A stretch of 64,000 bases of DNA, from positions 1 to 64,000 of the forward strand of contig JANPPC010000045.1 in the NCBI GenBank assembly GCA_031428275.1, given 5' to 3'. Under the pieces are notes generated by a model. That model saw only the letters and a list, made by a program, of their open reading frames with translations. It made no database searches and was not told where the DNA came from. The stretch comes from Pseudobdellovibrio sp031428275. GTDB taxonomy: Bacteria; Bdellovibrionota; Bdellovibrionia; Bdellovibrionales; Bdellovibrionaceae. The position numbers and the translations under genes are program-made. Positions 34,674 to 44,297 of this stretch are shown piece after piece; positions within the stretch are counted from its first letter, which is position 1; each line of letters opens with the position of its first letter.

Positions 34674-37600
34674 ATGTACGTTAAAGGTTTGAAACTTTAT
34701 TTTGCGATAGCTTTTTTAACCATACTGGGTGGCTGCTCTTTGCCATCGGGTGATATTGTTCAAAAAGTTTCGACGATTGAAGTAAACGTACTAGAGATTT
34801 CTCTACTGGGCTACTCAGCCACCGAACTTCAACTGTTAGTTAAAGCTGAAATTCCTGAAAAAGGCACGACGACGATTAACGCTGTCGACCTCTTTCTAAA
34901 TGATACTTGCACAGGTTCAAGCGTTGCGCAAACAACGGCAAATATATTGTCGACGACGGGTGTCTCGGTCTTGGTTCCAATGACGGGCGATACTAAGTTC
35001 TATTTAAAAACAAATACCTTAACGAAATGTTTTTCTTTGGGTTCATATATTTTTAAACACACTCAACCAAGTCCGCCGGTGGTGGCCTCAACTTCGCCGA
35101 TGTCACCAAGTCGTCAAAGTTTTACACCTCTTTTGATGGGAACATCCATCACAAACTCGGTTCTAAAGTTTTACTCAGATACCACTTGCAGTGTGCAGGT
35201 TGGTACGGGCACTTCAGCCGATTTCAAAGTGGGCGGTATTCTAGTGACTTTACCTGCCGAAGTAGAAACCGATGTCTATGGTACGCTAACGGATGCTTTG
35301 GGACTGGTTTCAAATTGTGGGTTGGTCACGTCCTATAAACATACAACGGCGGGTCCGCCTGCGCCGGTCTACCATCACGTTGACCCGGTATCACCAAGTC
35401 ATTTAGTACCAAATCCATCGGTGGTGGGAACAGCTGATACACTTGTGACGAATGTCAGTTTGTTCAGTGACCCGTTATGTTCTAGTTTAGTAGTAACGGG
35501 TTCTAAGGCCGATTTCGTCGGTAGCGGATTGGTTTTTAACGTTGATGTGAATTCAACAACCAGCGTGTACGCTGTTGCCTACGACGCAGATACAAATCCG
35601 TCGGGCTGTACTTATTTAACGACATATATCTACGACACAGTTTCGCCAAGCGCACCTATTTTTAGTGCGTCGGCTCCGGTGACGCCGACTCGTTTAACGA
35701 TTTACCCAAGATTTTCGGGCGCATCTTCGACAGATACAGCCCTAGTTCGATTTTATAATTCTGCCTTGTGTCTGAATATGATTGGATCGGGCACAAAGCA
35801 AGATTTCGATGGCGCCGGTATTTTGGTGAGTGTGCTTTCAAATTCGATCACTACGGTTTACGCGATGTCGGTTGATGCGGCCGGAAATACTTCGCCTTGC
35901 GTGTTTATGCAGTCTTACAAAAATAATACAATCCCGCCAGATTCTCCGGTGTTTGGTACGACGGATCCGATTTCACCGAATAATATTTCTTCATCACCCT
36001 ACATTAGTGGAAATGCCTCGGTGACCACTTCAACGATCGATTTCTATTCTGACGATCAATGCCAGGTTAATATTGGTAGCGGTACATCCGCCCAGTTTGA
36101 CACGACGGGAATTCAGCTGATTACGCCAAACGTACCACTGGCGATTAACACGACCGATGTCTATTCGGTCGCCACCGATCCCGAGGGTAATACTTCGCCC
36201 TGTCAACAAATCACAACTTATGGTTATTCGACTGCGAAGGCTGCGAACCCGACATTTTTTCAAGCGGTTCCAGCGTCGCCGTCACGAATAGCAACCCAGC
36301 CTTACATTTTAGGAACTGCCCCAACTACGGTTTCAATCGTCAAGCTTTACACCGATTCATCATGTACAGCGCTCGTTGGAAGCGCCAGTCGTGCCGCATT
36401 CGGTACGATCGGTATTCAAATGACGGTTCCGGCGAATTCTAAAAATCGAATTTACGCCTTATCAACCGACGTTTACGGTAATGATTCGGATTGCACTTAC
36501 TTCTCGGAATATATTCACGATAATACGCCGCCGACCGCGCCCACTTACACCAGTGCAAATCCGCCGACACCGACTCGAATCAGTGCGACGCCCAGTTTAC
36601 GCGGGAATGCTTTAATTAATACGATCGGTAAGCAGTTGCCGACGACCAAGATTAATTTTTACGATAGTTTTCTGTGTTTAACACGCGTCGGATTTGGTCC
36701 CATCGCAGATTATATTGCCGGTAATTCAGTTGTTACCTTGGCCGAAAACAGTATCACCACGATTTACGCAAGGGCGGTCGATGACGCCGGTAACTTAAGT
36801 GCTTGTACGCACCTGGTTGACTACCTTCATAATACAATTCCACCCGGAAAACCGGTTTTATCTTCGGCTACGCCGAACAGCCCGTCGTACAGCAAAGTCA
36901 CAGTTCTGAAGGGAAGCCTTTCTTCTAGTGTAAGTCAGTTGCCTGCAAGCTTAGTGACCATATATCGTGATTCAACTTGCACCACGGTTGTGAAAACAGA
37001 TTCGGCCGCGCAGTTTGTTGGTACCGGCATAAAAGTAGAACTGCCAAGAAATACAACCACACCAGTTTACGCACGCTCTTTTGATCCGGTTGGTAATATG
37101 TCGATTTGCGGTAAATTACTTGATTTTGCCCATAAAGATACGGGGCCACTTAACCTAATTTCGAATCAAAATCCCGATGGTTCGGTTGCGATTAGTTGGC
37201 AGCCAGATAGTTTTGCGAGCCCAACTGCAAAATATATTTTAAAGCGTGCGTTGAAAGCAGCCGGGCCGTATACGATTATTGCGAATAAAATTTCGTCTTC
37301 AAGTTTTCGTGATTACGCGACAACGGAAGGTAAAACTTATTTTTACGTGGTTGCCGCCGATAACGTAACCGGTACAACTTATGATTCGGCGCAGACCAGC
37401 GTGACGATTAACGCGTTCGTTGCAGTGACGCCGATTAATTTAACAGCCCAAACGGGAAGTACTTCGGTTCAACTAACGTGGACGGGCGATATTCCTAATT
37501 TATACTATGAAGTTTACCGCGCGACACAATCGGGCGGGCCTTACACTTTGGTCAAACAAAAACTGTCATCAGTCGGGTACTTAGATGAATCCGTTGTTAA

Positions 37601-40600
37601 TAATCAGACGTATTTTTATATTGTTAAAGGCACAAATACGCTAGGTAAAACTGTGAACTCCAACGAAGTCGACGTTCACACCTTAGATGTTCCTGCAGCG
37701 CCTACGATTCTTTCCGCAATTCCATTTAATGACCCGCTTCGCTGCCCAAGCACGGGAACCGGCATTTCTTTGACTTGGGCCGAGCAAGACTACTACACAC
37801 GGTACAGAGTGCTTCGCAACGGCACAACGATCGCAAATGTTGTGGGTAGCTCGTACGTTTATTGTACTTTTATAGCTTCATTCGACGATGGACAAGCCCC
37901 GCCCTATAGATACATTCGATTGAACCTGCGTACGATTTGGGGATCAACCGGGCTGACAACTCCTGATTCGAATACGATTTACGTTTCAAATCAAAAAATA
38001 ACCCCTAAAATTGAACCGGGAAATAATCAAATTGTTTTACGCTGGAATAGTGAAACCTATTTAACGGGTTACCAGATCTGGCGTTCAACGAAGCCTGGTT
38101 GGCCAAGCACAGACTACGTTCAGCTTGAATCTGATTATAACGGAACTGTGTTCACAGATAATTCTGTTACAAACGGCGTCTCGTACTATTATACAGTTAT
38201 TGCAAACAGCGAGGTGGGTGCAATTTCGATGATTGGCTGGCCTTCAGATGAACTTGCGGGAACTCCGGGTTCGGTTCCGGCAGCCCCGGCTAACTTAAGT
38301 GTCACAAAAGATGTCGATTCAAACGGGGCGTCTTTAACTTGGACAGCACCAACACATTTTAATAAATTTTATATTTACCGTTCAACCACTTTGGGTGGAA
38401 CTTACGACTTGATTGGTTTAAGCGCGGCAAATTCGTACATCGATATTCCTCCAATGGCGGGTACCTATTATTATAAAGTTGTGGCCATTTGGGGAAATAC
38501 CGAGACCGCATTTTCGAACGCGGTTTCGTACCGGTACGGAGCAGTAGATCCGTTAACGATTTCAGTTGCGTCGAATCAGTTTACTTTAAGTTGGGTCGTT
38601 CAGCCCGATGTTTCGTTATATCGCATTTTACGCAGTACAACTTTAACTGGAACTTACAATTTGATCGGTACCACAGCGTCGAATACTTTTGTTAACTCAA
38701 CTTCGGCTCCGGTTGGTTTTGAAATTGATTTCGTCAATGGCTTTTACTATAAAGTTGTGCCGGTTTTTAATGATGCAACTATCGGACAAGATTCAAATAT
38801 CGTTAGCGGCATTGTCGCGTCGGCGCCAGCACCGACTGGTTTAAGCGTTGTTAAAGCCACTATGGATTCAGTCGATCTTATGTGGGCATTTCGAAGCGGG
38901 GTTCAGTACCGCATCTACAAGTCGACAACATTGAACGGTACGTATACGTACGTTAATGCAGTCAATAATACGAATGCATTTCAAGTCACCGGCCTTGATG
39001 GTGAGACGACTTATTATTTTAAAGTCGCTTACAGCAGTTGTGGTTTAAGTTGCTTGTCAGACGCTGTTTCAGCTTTTACTGTGAGCGCTCCATCGGCACC
39101 AATCGCCAGACCAGGTAATGCGTTGGTCGACTTAACTTGGTCGGGCGTGCCGGGTGCTGTGCAGTATGATGTGCTTCGTTCGTCGGATGATATCAGTTAT
39201 TCAGTTCTAGTTTCGAATGCTTCAGGCGGGGCTTACGCCGATACGACCGCGATCAATGGTAATAAATATCTTTATAAAATTCGGGTGACGTACTCGACCG
39301 GTCTGACTTTAAGTTCATTGCCAAGTCTGGCTGTCAATCCGGGCGTGATTCCACTTGTTCCGAAAAATCTATTAGTCAGCGAAAATGTACTTGGCGATCA
39401 AATTACCTTAAGTTGCACGCCGGTTCCGGGTGCCAGTGGCTATAATTTGTATTCTTCAACTACAAGTGGTGGACCGTGGACGTTTTTGCAAGCCGGATCT
39501 TCAGAATCGGGACGAGTCGTTTCTGGGTTAACCGAAGGTGTTACTTACTATTTTGCTACAACGGCAACGAACGGAACTAACGAATCAGCCTTGTCTACTG
39601 AGCTGGCCGTTATACCAGCTTCGAGACCCGCGGCTCCAGCCGTTACGGTTGTATCGGGTTCCCTAACAATTAACTGGCCTTCAATTGTGACCGCAAGCAC
39701 ATACGATTTATTGCGATCGACGGACGGAGTTAAGTTTATAACTATAGCAACCGGTTTAACGGCAGTGCCTTATACAGACATGACGGTTGTATCAGGAATC
39801 TCTTATTTTTATAAATTCTTACCACGCGCGGCTGATGGAACAGCTATGAGTGAATCAAATCTGTCGATCGGCGTGCAGATTAATTCACCTGATCCGCTAA
39901 ATGGTTTACGTCTTTATTATACGGATAATAGCTCAGTCACAATCAATTGGACGCAGGCATTTTCACCGCGAGTGGCGCAGTATCAAGTCTACCGATCGAC
40001 AACAAGTGGTTCAGGTTATGCATTGTTAGCGACGTTAACGGCACCAACTGCGACCTACAACGACAATTCGGTTGTGAACGGGCAAGTTTATTACTACGTT
40101 GTTACCGCAGTGAACTTTTACGGAGCCGAATCGAGCAACTCAAATGAAGTATCGGTTTTGTTTCAAAATTCAATCATTGATTTAGCGGCCACGGCAAACG
40201 CGAATAACATCGATCTAACTTGGTCGGCTGACCCATCTGCCTTAAGTTATAATGTCTATCGTTCGTACTTAACGGGCGGGCCTTACGCCTTACTAACGAA
40301 CGTAGGCGGAACAAGCTACACCGATGCAGCTGTTTCAAACGGGACGGGTTACTCTTATTTAGTTCGACCGGTCTATACAGGAGCGCACCCGGCATTTTCA
40401 AATGAAGCTTTTGAGTTTGCCGTTCAAAGTATGAACTTAAGTGTTCCGGTTGAAATGCTTGATCAGGGCATTAGCTCGGACTCAAATCCTAATTTATTTC
40501 AACGCTCGATGACGACGATCAACCCAGCTGATTACGATGGAACGGTAACTTACGAACTTGAGCTGGTTGCGACGAATTCAGATGCCTCTCCACAAGCGGT

Positions 40601-41654
40601 TGAGTTACGCGATGCAGTTGGAAATTTGATGGCTTTAGTCGCAGTAGTCCCACTGACCAATTCACCAACCCGCTACAAGGTGTCATGGACTCCGACGGCA
40701 CTTGAAAATGACTATTACTTAGGGCTGCCAGGAACAAGTACGCTTGAAGCCTTGAAAGTTTTCTCGGCGAAAATTTGGATTCATCAAACTCAAGCGTCAC
40801 GAACGAAGATTTACTATCCGCTCTTAAGTTCGGCTCAGTCGCCGAGCTTGGGTGATGTGTTTGCGCCGGTCGAAAGTATGTCTAATGTTGATAGTTTATA
40901 TTATGTGGTGCAGAATTCTTCGATCTACAAGCGTAACACAACCAACTTGAAAAACTTAAGCGACTTTAACGCTTGGGAGTTCGAGGCGATCGTATCGACA
41001 AATGGTTCGACGGGCACGGTAGCTCTTTATAATATCTCGACCGGTGATGCGGTTAATTTTACCGAATCGGTTTTCGATCAAGGAAATCCAAACAGCCTTC
41101 AACAAGTTAGGTCAACTTTCGACGACGGTGCAGCTCAATTTGCGGCGGCGAATGAAGGTCAAAATTATCGTTTAGCCATGAAGTGCGTGCGCGATTGTGA
41201 TTTGGGCGGCTTAAACATTTACAAAGCCGGGTTGTGGGTTCGTCTGCAAGATCTGAACAAGGCCGAAGTTTTTATTCGAAATTCGCTTGGGCATAGTAAT
41301 GTCAATACTGCGATGTACGCGGAAGATTCGCGTGTAGAGATCGATCTCACGAAATTCACGAATCCAGTCGCGAAATTCGTCGCGACGGCAATCGTTACAA
41401 ATGATAGTTCCGCTGCGGGTTCGGTGATGCTTGCGAGCGCCGGTTCAGGGCTGGCTGCAGACGCCGGAATCGCTTCGATGACGGCGGTGGCGGGGTCGAC
41501 ACTTTCGTTTAATATTCCAGACCAGCTGGTACGCCAAATCACCTCGACTCCGGTGACGTTAATGTCGAACGAGCGATATCTGACGTACATTCAAGCGACG
41601 GCCGGTTCGATTAGGCTCATCGACTCATTTATTGTGATCGACAGTGGTTTGTAA
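34674..41654 (+). CDS. Giant surface lipoprotein 3: Ig-like array, FN3 array and C-terminal triple repeat
   Basis: A 2326-residue predicted lipoprotein whose ATG directly follows the stop of gene 2. The lipobox is LGGC, with Cys at about residue 21. Residues 25-820 hold about eight Ig-like modules of about 97 residues; each opens with (D/A)PxSPxR, has FYSDxxC and ends with a (S/A)xC strand and a DNTxPP linker. Residues 823-1918 hold about twelve fibronectin III domains (SYxVYRSTTxGGxY, DxxVxNGxxYYYxV). Residues 1920-2326 contain three copies of a different module of about 130 residues. No enzyme motif is visible. Size and modular design suggest a long fibrous adhesin or scaffold. Confidence 0.85.
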   Translation: MYVKGLKLYFAIAFLTILGGCSLPSGDIVQKVSTIEVNVLEISLLGYSATELQLLVKAEIPEKGTTTINAVDLFLNDTCTGSSVAQTTANILSTTGVSVLVPMTGDTKFYLKTNTLTKCFSLGSYIFKHTQPSPPVVASTSPMSPSRQSFTPLLMGTSITNSVLKFYSDTTCSVQVGTGTSADFKVGGILVTLPAEVETDVYGTLTDALGLVSNCGLVTSYKHTTAGPPAPVYHHVDPVSPSHLVPNPSVVGTADTLVTNVSLFSDPLCSSLVVTGSKADFVGSGLVFNVDVNSTTSVYAVAYDADTNPSGCTYLTTYIYDTVSPSAPIFSASAPVTPTRLTIYPRFSGASSTDTALVRFYNSALCLNMIGSGTKQDFDGAGILVSVLSNSITTVYAMSVDAAGNTSPCVFMQSYKNNTIPPDSPVFGTTDPISPNNISSSPYISGNASVTTSTIDFYSDDQCQVNIGSGTSAQFDTTGIQLITPNVPLAINTTDVYSVATDPEGNTSPCQQITTYGYSTAKAANPTFFQAVPASPSRIATQPYILGTAPTTVSIVKLYTDSSCTALVGSASRAAFGTIGIQMTVPANSKNRIYALSTDVYGNDSDCTYFSEYIHDNTPPTAPTYTSANPPTPTRISATPSLRGNALINTIGKQLPTTKINFYDSFLCLTRVGFGPIADYIAGNSVVTLAENSITTIYARAVDDAGNLSACTHLVDYLHNTIPPGKPVLSSATPNSPSYSKVTVLKGSLSSSVSQLPASLVTIYRDSTCTTVVKTDSAAQFVGTGIKVELPRNTTTPVYARSFDPVGNMSICGKLLDFAHKDTGPLNLISNQNPDGSVAISWQPDSFASPTAKYILKRALKAAGPYTIIANKISSSSFRDYATTEGKTYFYVVAADNVTGTTYDSAQTSVTINAFVAVTPINLTAQTGSTSVQLTWTGDIPNLYYEVYRATQSGGPYTLVKQKLSSVGYLDESVVNNQTYFYIVKGTNTLGKTVNSNEVDVHTLDVPAAPTILSAIPFNDPLRCPSTGTGISLTWAEQDYYTRYRVLRNGTTIANVVGSSYVYCTFIASFDDGQAPPYRYIRLNLRTIWGSTGLTTPDSNTIYVSNQKITPKIEPGNNQIVLRWNSETYLTGYQIWRSTKPGWPSTDYVQLESDYNGTVFTDNSVTNGVSYYYTVIANSEVGAISMIGWPSDELAGTPGSVPAAPANLSVTKDVDSNGASLTWTAPTHFNKFYIYRSTTLGGTYDLIGLSAANSYIDIPPMAGTYYYKVVAIWGNTETAFSNAVSYRYGAVDPLTISVASNQFTLSWVVQPDVSLYRILRSTTLTGTYNLIGTTASNTFVNSTSAPVGFEIDFVNGFYYKVVPVFNDATIGQDSNIVSGIVASAPAPTGLSVVKATMDSVDLMWAFRSGVQYRIYKSTTLNGTYTYVNAVNNTNAFQVTGLDGETTYYFKVAYSSCGLSCLSDAVSAFTVSAPSAPIARPGNALVDLTWSGVPGAVQYDVLRSSDDISYSVLVSNASGGAYADTTAINGNKYLYKIRVTYSTGLTLSSLPSLAVNPGVIPLVPKNLLVSENVLGDQITLSCTPVPGASGYNLYSSTTSGGPWTFLQAGSSESGRVVSGLTEGVTYYFATTATNGTNESALSTELAVIPASRPAAPAVTVVSGSLTINWPSIVTASTYDLLRSTDGVKFITIATGLTAVPYTDMTVVSGISYFYKFLPRAADGTAMSESNLSIGVQINSPDPLNGLRLYYTDNSSVTINWTQAFSPRVAQYQVYRSTTSGSGYALLATLTAPTATYNDNSVVNGQVYYYVVTAVNFYGAESSNSNEVSVLFQNSIIDLAATANANNIDLTWSADPSALSYNVYRSYLTGGPYALLTNVGGTSYTDAAVSNGTGYSYLVRPVYTGAHPAFSNEAFEFAVQSMNLSVPVEMLDQGISSDSNPNLFQRSMTTINPADYDGTVTYELELVATNSDASPQAVELRDAVGNLMALVAVVPLTNSPTRYKVSWTPTALENDYYLGLPGTSTLEALKVFSAKIWIHQTQASRTKIYYPLLSSAQSPSLGDVFAPVESMSNVDSLYYVVQNSSIYKRNTTNLKNLSDFNAWEFEAIVSTNGSTGTVALYNISTGDAVNFTESVFDQGNPNSLQQVRSTFDDGAAQFAAANEGQNYRLAMKCVRDCDLGGLNIYKAGLWVRLQDLNKAEVFIRNSLGHSNVNTAMYAEDSRVEIDLTKFTNPVAKFVATAIVTNDSSAAGSVMLASAGSGLAADAGIASMTAVAGSTLSFNIPDQLVRQITSTPVTLMSNERYLTYIQATAGSIRLIDSFIVIDSGL
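35040..37140 (+). repeat. Array of Ig-like Cys-pair modules in giant lipoprotein 3
   Basis: Seven clear modules and one degenerate N-terminal one, each about 97-104 residues. The signature is FYSDxxCxxxxGxGxxxxF in the first half and YAxxxDxxGNxSxC in the second. Two Cys per module imply one disulfide each. Linkers read NTIPPxxP or DNTPPTAP. Confidence 0.75.
37141..40430 (+). repeat. About twelve fibronectin III domains
   Basis: Modules of about 85-100 residues with the FN3 hallmarks: an early Trp in LTW/LSW, (Y/I)YRSTTxxGTY, a TxYxD strand, and a terminal GxxYYYxVxAxN. Copies differ enough that the array is old or selected for diversity, not a recent tandem expansion. Confidence 0.8.
40500..41654 (+). 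repeat. Triple C-terminal module of about 130 residues
   Basis: Three segments (about 40507-40839, 40936-41301, 41332-41654) share the same order. Each opens INPADYDGTVTYELELVATN, FNAWEFEAIVSTNGSTGTVA or FTNPVAKFVATAIVTNDSSA, then a phrase like VELRD, VALYN or VMLAS, and closes with a YxLxxxxx-GxLxIxxxxIW-type strand. I do not recognise the fold; a jelly roll is possible. Confidence 0.6.
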
Positions 41655-41721
41655 CATCAAGCACGACTAGCCCTCGGTAATGAATGCCCGTACTAGACTT
41701 CCCGTTAGTCTGATCTTATTT

Positions 41722-41727
41722 CATACT
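41722..41727 (+). promoter_or_regulatory. Possible -10 element for the PEGA/TPR lipoprotein gene
   Basis: CATACT (overlapping TACTAT) lies about six bases before the ATG at 41734, which lacks a ribosome site. A transcript would be leaderless or nearly so. The -35 region is poor. Confidence 0.28.
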
Positions 41728-41733
41728 ATCTTC

Positions 41734-42453
41734 ATGACTAATAAAAAATATTTTACGGTTGGCGTAGCATTCATCAGTTTGTTTTTTTCAAGTTGTATGA
41801 CCTCAACTTTCAAAGTGAATAGTGATCCGTTGCAAGCCGATGTTTACATTATCAACGGAAAAAACGAAAAAAAAGTCATCGGTAAAACTCCAATTAATAT
41901 GCCAAATGAAGAGTTACGTAAGCTTGTGGGTGAAGAATTAAGTTCGGGTGAATTTTACACGCTCAGCGTCGAAAAACCTGGCTTCGGAACCCAGACGTTT
42001 AATTTGCCGGCCTCTAAATTTGGAACTCTTGTGACGAACTTAGATGTCAAAATGAAGCAGGGCGGAGTCGAAAAAGAACTTCGTCTGGCGCAAGAGATTC
42101 TTGACCATTTATTTTTAGCACAAAAATTTGCCAATATGTTGCAGTTTGAACGTGCGCAAATTGAACTCGATAAAGTGCTCACACCGTTTCCAACTTTTGC
42201 TCGGGCCTTATCAATGCGTGCTTCCGTCTATTTTGCACAAAAGAATTTTCCGGAAAGCTTAAAATGGTATGAAGAGACCGTAAAAAATGATGCACAAGCT
42301 GACGACGCTATTCGTATGATTGCGCGTGTTAAGGACATCATCGCGGGTAAAAGTTTAAAATCATTGGCTACCGGGGCTGTGGCACCGGCTGATGCAAGTC
42401 GAACCCCGGCCGCAAATACGCCGGCTACTTCTACAGGAGTAAAAACAAATTGA
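41734..42453 (+). CDS. Lipoprotein with PEGA-like domain and TPR segment
   Basis: A 239-residue predicted lipoprotein. ATG 41734 gives a short signal sequence with lipobox FSSC near residue 21; the frame is open from 41680, but that would bury the signal. Residues 22-100 resemble a PEGA domain (FKVNSDPLQADVYI, KTPINMP, YTLSVEKPGFGTQTF), a fold that often presents repeats at the surface. Residues 115-195 form two or three TPR-like helical hairpins (AQIELDKVLTPFPTFARALSM, NFPESLKWYEETVKND). An Ala/Thr-rich tail ends the chain. Its stop codon overlaps the next start, coupling it to the FliF/FliG-like gene; the two proteins probably act together. Confidence 0.8.
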   Translation: MTNKKYFTVGVAFISLFFSSCMTSTFKVNSDPLQADVYIINGKNEKKVIGKTPINMPNEELRKLVGEELSSGEFYTLSVEKPGFGTQTFNLPASKFGTLVTNLDVKMKQGGVEKELRLAQEILDHLFLAQKFANMLQFERAQIELDKVLTPFPTFARALSMRASVYFAQKNFPESLKWYEETVKNDAQADDAIRMIARVKDIIAGKSLKSLATGAVAPADASRTPAANTPATSTGVKTN

Positions 42454-44297
42454 AACTTAGTATATCGATTTTTTTCTTAGCGTTAACGTTTTCGACTTTT
42501 GCAAATGCGCAGGCGCCGAAGCCGGCGGCGAAAGCAAAAACGACGGCGGTCACAAAGACGCCTGAAGTTAAAGTCGTCGAATCCACGGCAGACGAGCTGG
42601 GCGCGCAATCTTTTTTGGAAGAAGTCTTAAACCGTCGATTTACACAAACTTTATCAACCTTAGTTGAAAAGCAAAGCTACCACGTCAGCACGCAGGTTCA
42701 GTTGATGGGTTTTGAAGACGATCCTGACAACGCGCCCGCGGTTGAAGATAAACCCAATGATCTCACTGTTGGATTTTTAGACGCCGAACAACTAATTAAA
42801 AAATACGGTCTTGAAAACGAAAAAGCGCAATTTGGTAGTTTGTTGGCGAATAAAAAAATTCGCTCGCTGACGGTCAACGTAGGTCTGAGTGAAACCTTAG
42901 GCGCTTCAGTTAAAACAGAAGTCGAAAAGTGGATGCAAACGAAGCTGCAATCAGAATTCGGCGGAAAGTCTAAGCTTGAAGTGGCGTTTATTAAAATGCC
43001 GGTTCAACAAGAATCTGAAACAAAACCAAAAAACTGGTGGGATTGGCTACGTCAATTTCAGCAGTTGGCAGGCGTCTTAGTTCTTGCAGTTGCTGCATTT
43101 ATTGGAATTCTATTATGGAGACTCACGACTAGTAAATCGTCAGTTAGTAATGAAGGCGCAGCTTCAACGGCGCAGTTTAATTTAAATGCTAAGAATGAAA
43201 ATGTAGCGGCACCCGAAGGTGCAGGCGGAAGCCGCAGTAAAGGTCAACCAGAGACCCTGGAAGAGACTCGTAAATATTTAGAAGAGATTTTTCTTTATTC
43301 GCAAAAAATAAATTCTGTGTTGCCAAAAGTACAAAACGAGTTTGAAAGTTTATTACAAACCTGGTGTGCTTCGGGCGCCGACGGATACCAAAAAGTTGTT
43401 TGTTTCGCTGAGGTCGTAGGTAAAGATATCGGGCGCTTACCAATTCCGGCCGATGCTACGCAAGAAGTCGCCAATGCATTTGCAAAGATGTACGATATGC
43501 CGTTAAAAGATAAGCAAAGCATCGTCGAAAAAATCTACTGGGATTTGATCACGATTATTAACCTAGGGATGGATTCTTTGGCGCAACCATTTGGTTATTT
43601 GGCAAGTTCAGATCCGGGTATGATCAACCAAATGTTGATGGAAGAAAATCCGAAAATGAAAACAATGGTTTCAATATACGCACCAGATGACGTCAGACAA
43701 AAAATGTTCGCGCCGTTAGAGCTTGGGCAGAAGCTCGAAATTCTAAAAAATGCAGCTGAACTCAGTTCAATTACACAGTCTGAACTAAAAACTTTAAATA
43801 AGTCATTCCAGTCGAAAATGAAGGGCGTGGCAGATCAAGACAGCATTCAACTCGGTTCTGCACTTGAAAAAATCGTGACGGCTTTATCTAAAACAGACGA
43901 GCTTAGTTTACTTCCGCAGCTTCAGGGTTTCGGAATTCAGCTTTACAAGCGTAAAAATGCTTCGGTTGCCTTCTTGAATGAATGGCCAGATGCAAAGTTA
44001 GGATTATTTATCTCGCAGCTTAAAACAGACCATATGGTCACATATTTAAGATTGCGACCAGATCAAAAAGATCGCTTGCTTGGTTTATGTCAGCCACGCG
44101 CGGCTGCCGTGATAAAAGATGAAGTCGACCGTGAAGATAAAATATCTGCTGCAGATAAAGAAATTCATTTACAAGACATAGCCGAACTGATGTACGAATT
44201 TAAAGAAAATGGTAATATCGATTTTGATTCGGTTTTTCCTATGCCAACCCGAGATGAAGCAGAAGTATCTAATGTTAAACCTATTAGAACAGCCTAA
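42450..44297 (+). CDS. One-TM protein with FliF-like periplasmic and FliG-like cytoplasmic parts
   Basis: A 615-residue protein. TTG 42450 follows ACAGGAG by ten bases and overlaps the previous stop. A signal peptide (1-20, ANAQ) starts the chain. Residues 50-195 are periplasmic; the stretch near 135-185 (IRSLTVNVGLSETLGASVKT, then EVAFIKMP) and the following WWDWL resemble the end of the FliF ring region. One TM helix is at 206-224 (LAGVLVLAVAAFIGILLWRL). The cytoplasmic part (about 265-600) is helical. ENPKMKTMVSIYAPDDVRQK resembles a FliG middle-domain helix pair, and RAAAVIKDEVDREDKISAAD to ELMYEFKENGNIDF resembles the FliG C-terminal segment. The resemblance is by eye and needs a profile search. 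Neighbours are a coupled lipoprotein and a barrel. Confidence 0.65.
   Translation: MKLSISIFFLALTFSTFANAQAPKPAAKAKTTAVTKTPEVKVVESTADELGAQSFLEEVLNRRFTQTLSTLVEKQSYHVSTQVQLMGFEDDPDNAPAVEDKPNDLTVGFLDAEQLIKKYGLENEKAQFGSLLANKKIRSLTVNVGLSETLGASVKTEVEKWMQTKLQSEFGGKSKLEVAFIKMPVQQESETKPKNWWDWLRQFQQLAGVLVLAVAAFIGILLWRLTTSKSSVSNEGAASTAQFNLNAKNENVAAPEGAGGSRSKGQPETLEETRKYLEEIFLYSQKINSVLPKVQNEFESLLQTWCASGADGYQKVVCFAEVVGKDIGRLPIPADATQEVANAFAKMYDMPLKDKQSIVEKIYWDLITIINLGMDSLAQPFGYLASSDPGMINQMLMEENPKMKTMVSIYAPDDVRQKMFAPLELGQKLEILKNAAELSSITQSELKTLNKSFQSKMKGVADQDSIQLGSALEKIVTALSKTDELSLLPQLQGFGIQLYKRKNASVAFLNEWPDAKLGLFISQLKTDHMVTYLRLRPDQKDRLLGLCQPRAAAVIKDEVDREDKISAADKEIHLQDIAELMYEFKENGNIDFDSVFPMPTRDEAEVSNVKPIRTA

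Noticed and set aside
28860..41654. CRISPR-like or mobile repeats
   Set aside because: The repeats are in frame, of protein-module length and divergent in DNA; they are coding modules, with no spacer structure.
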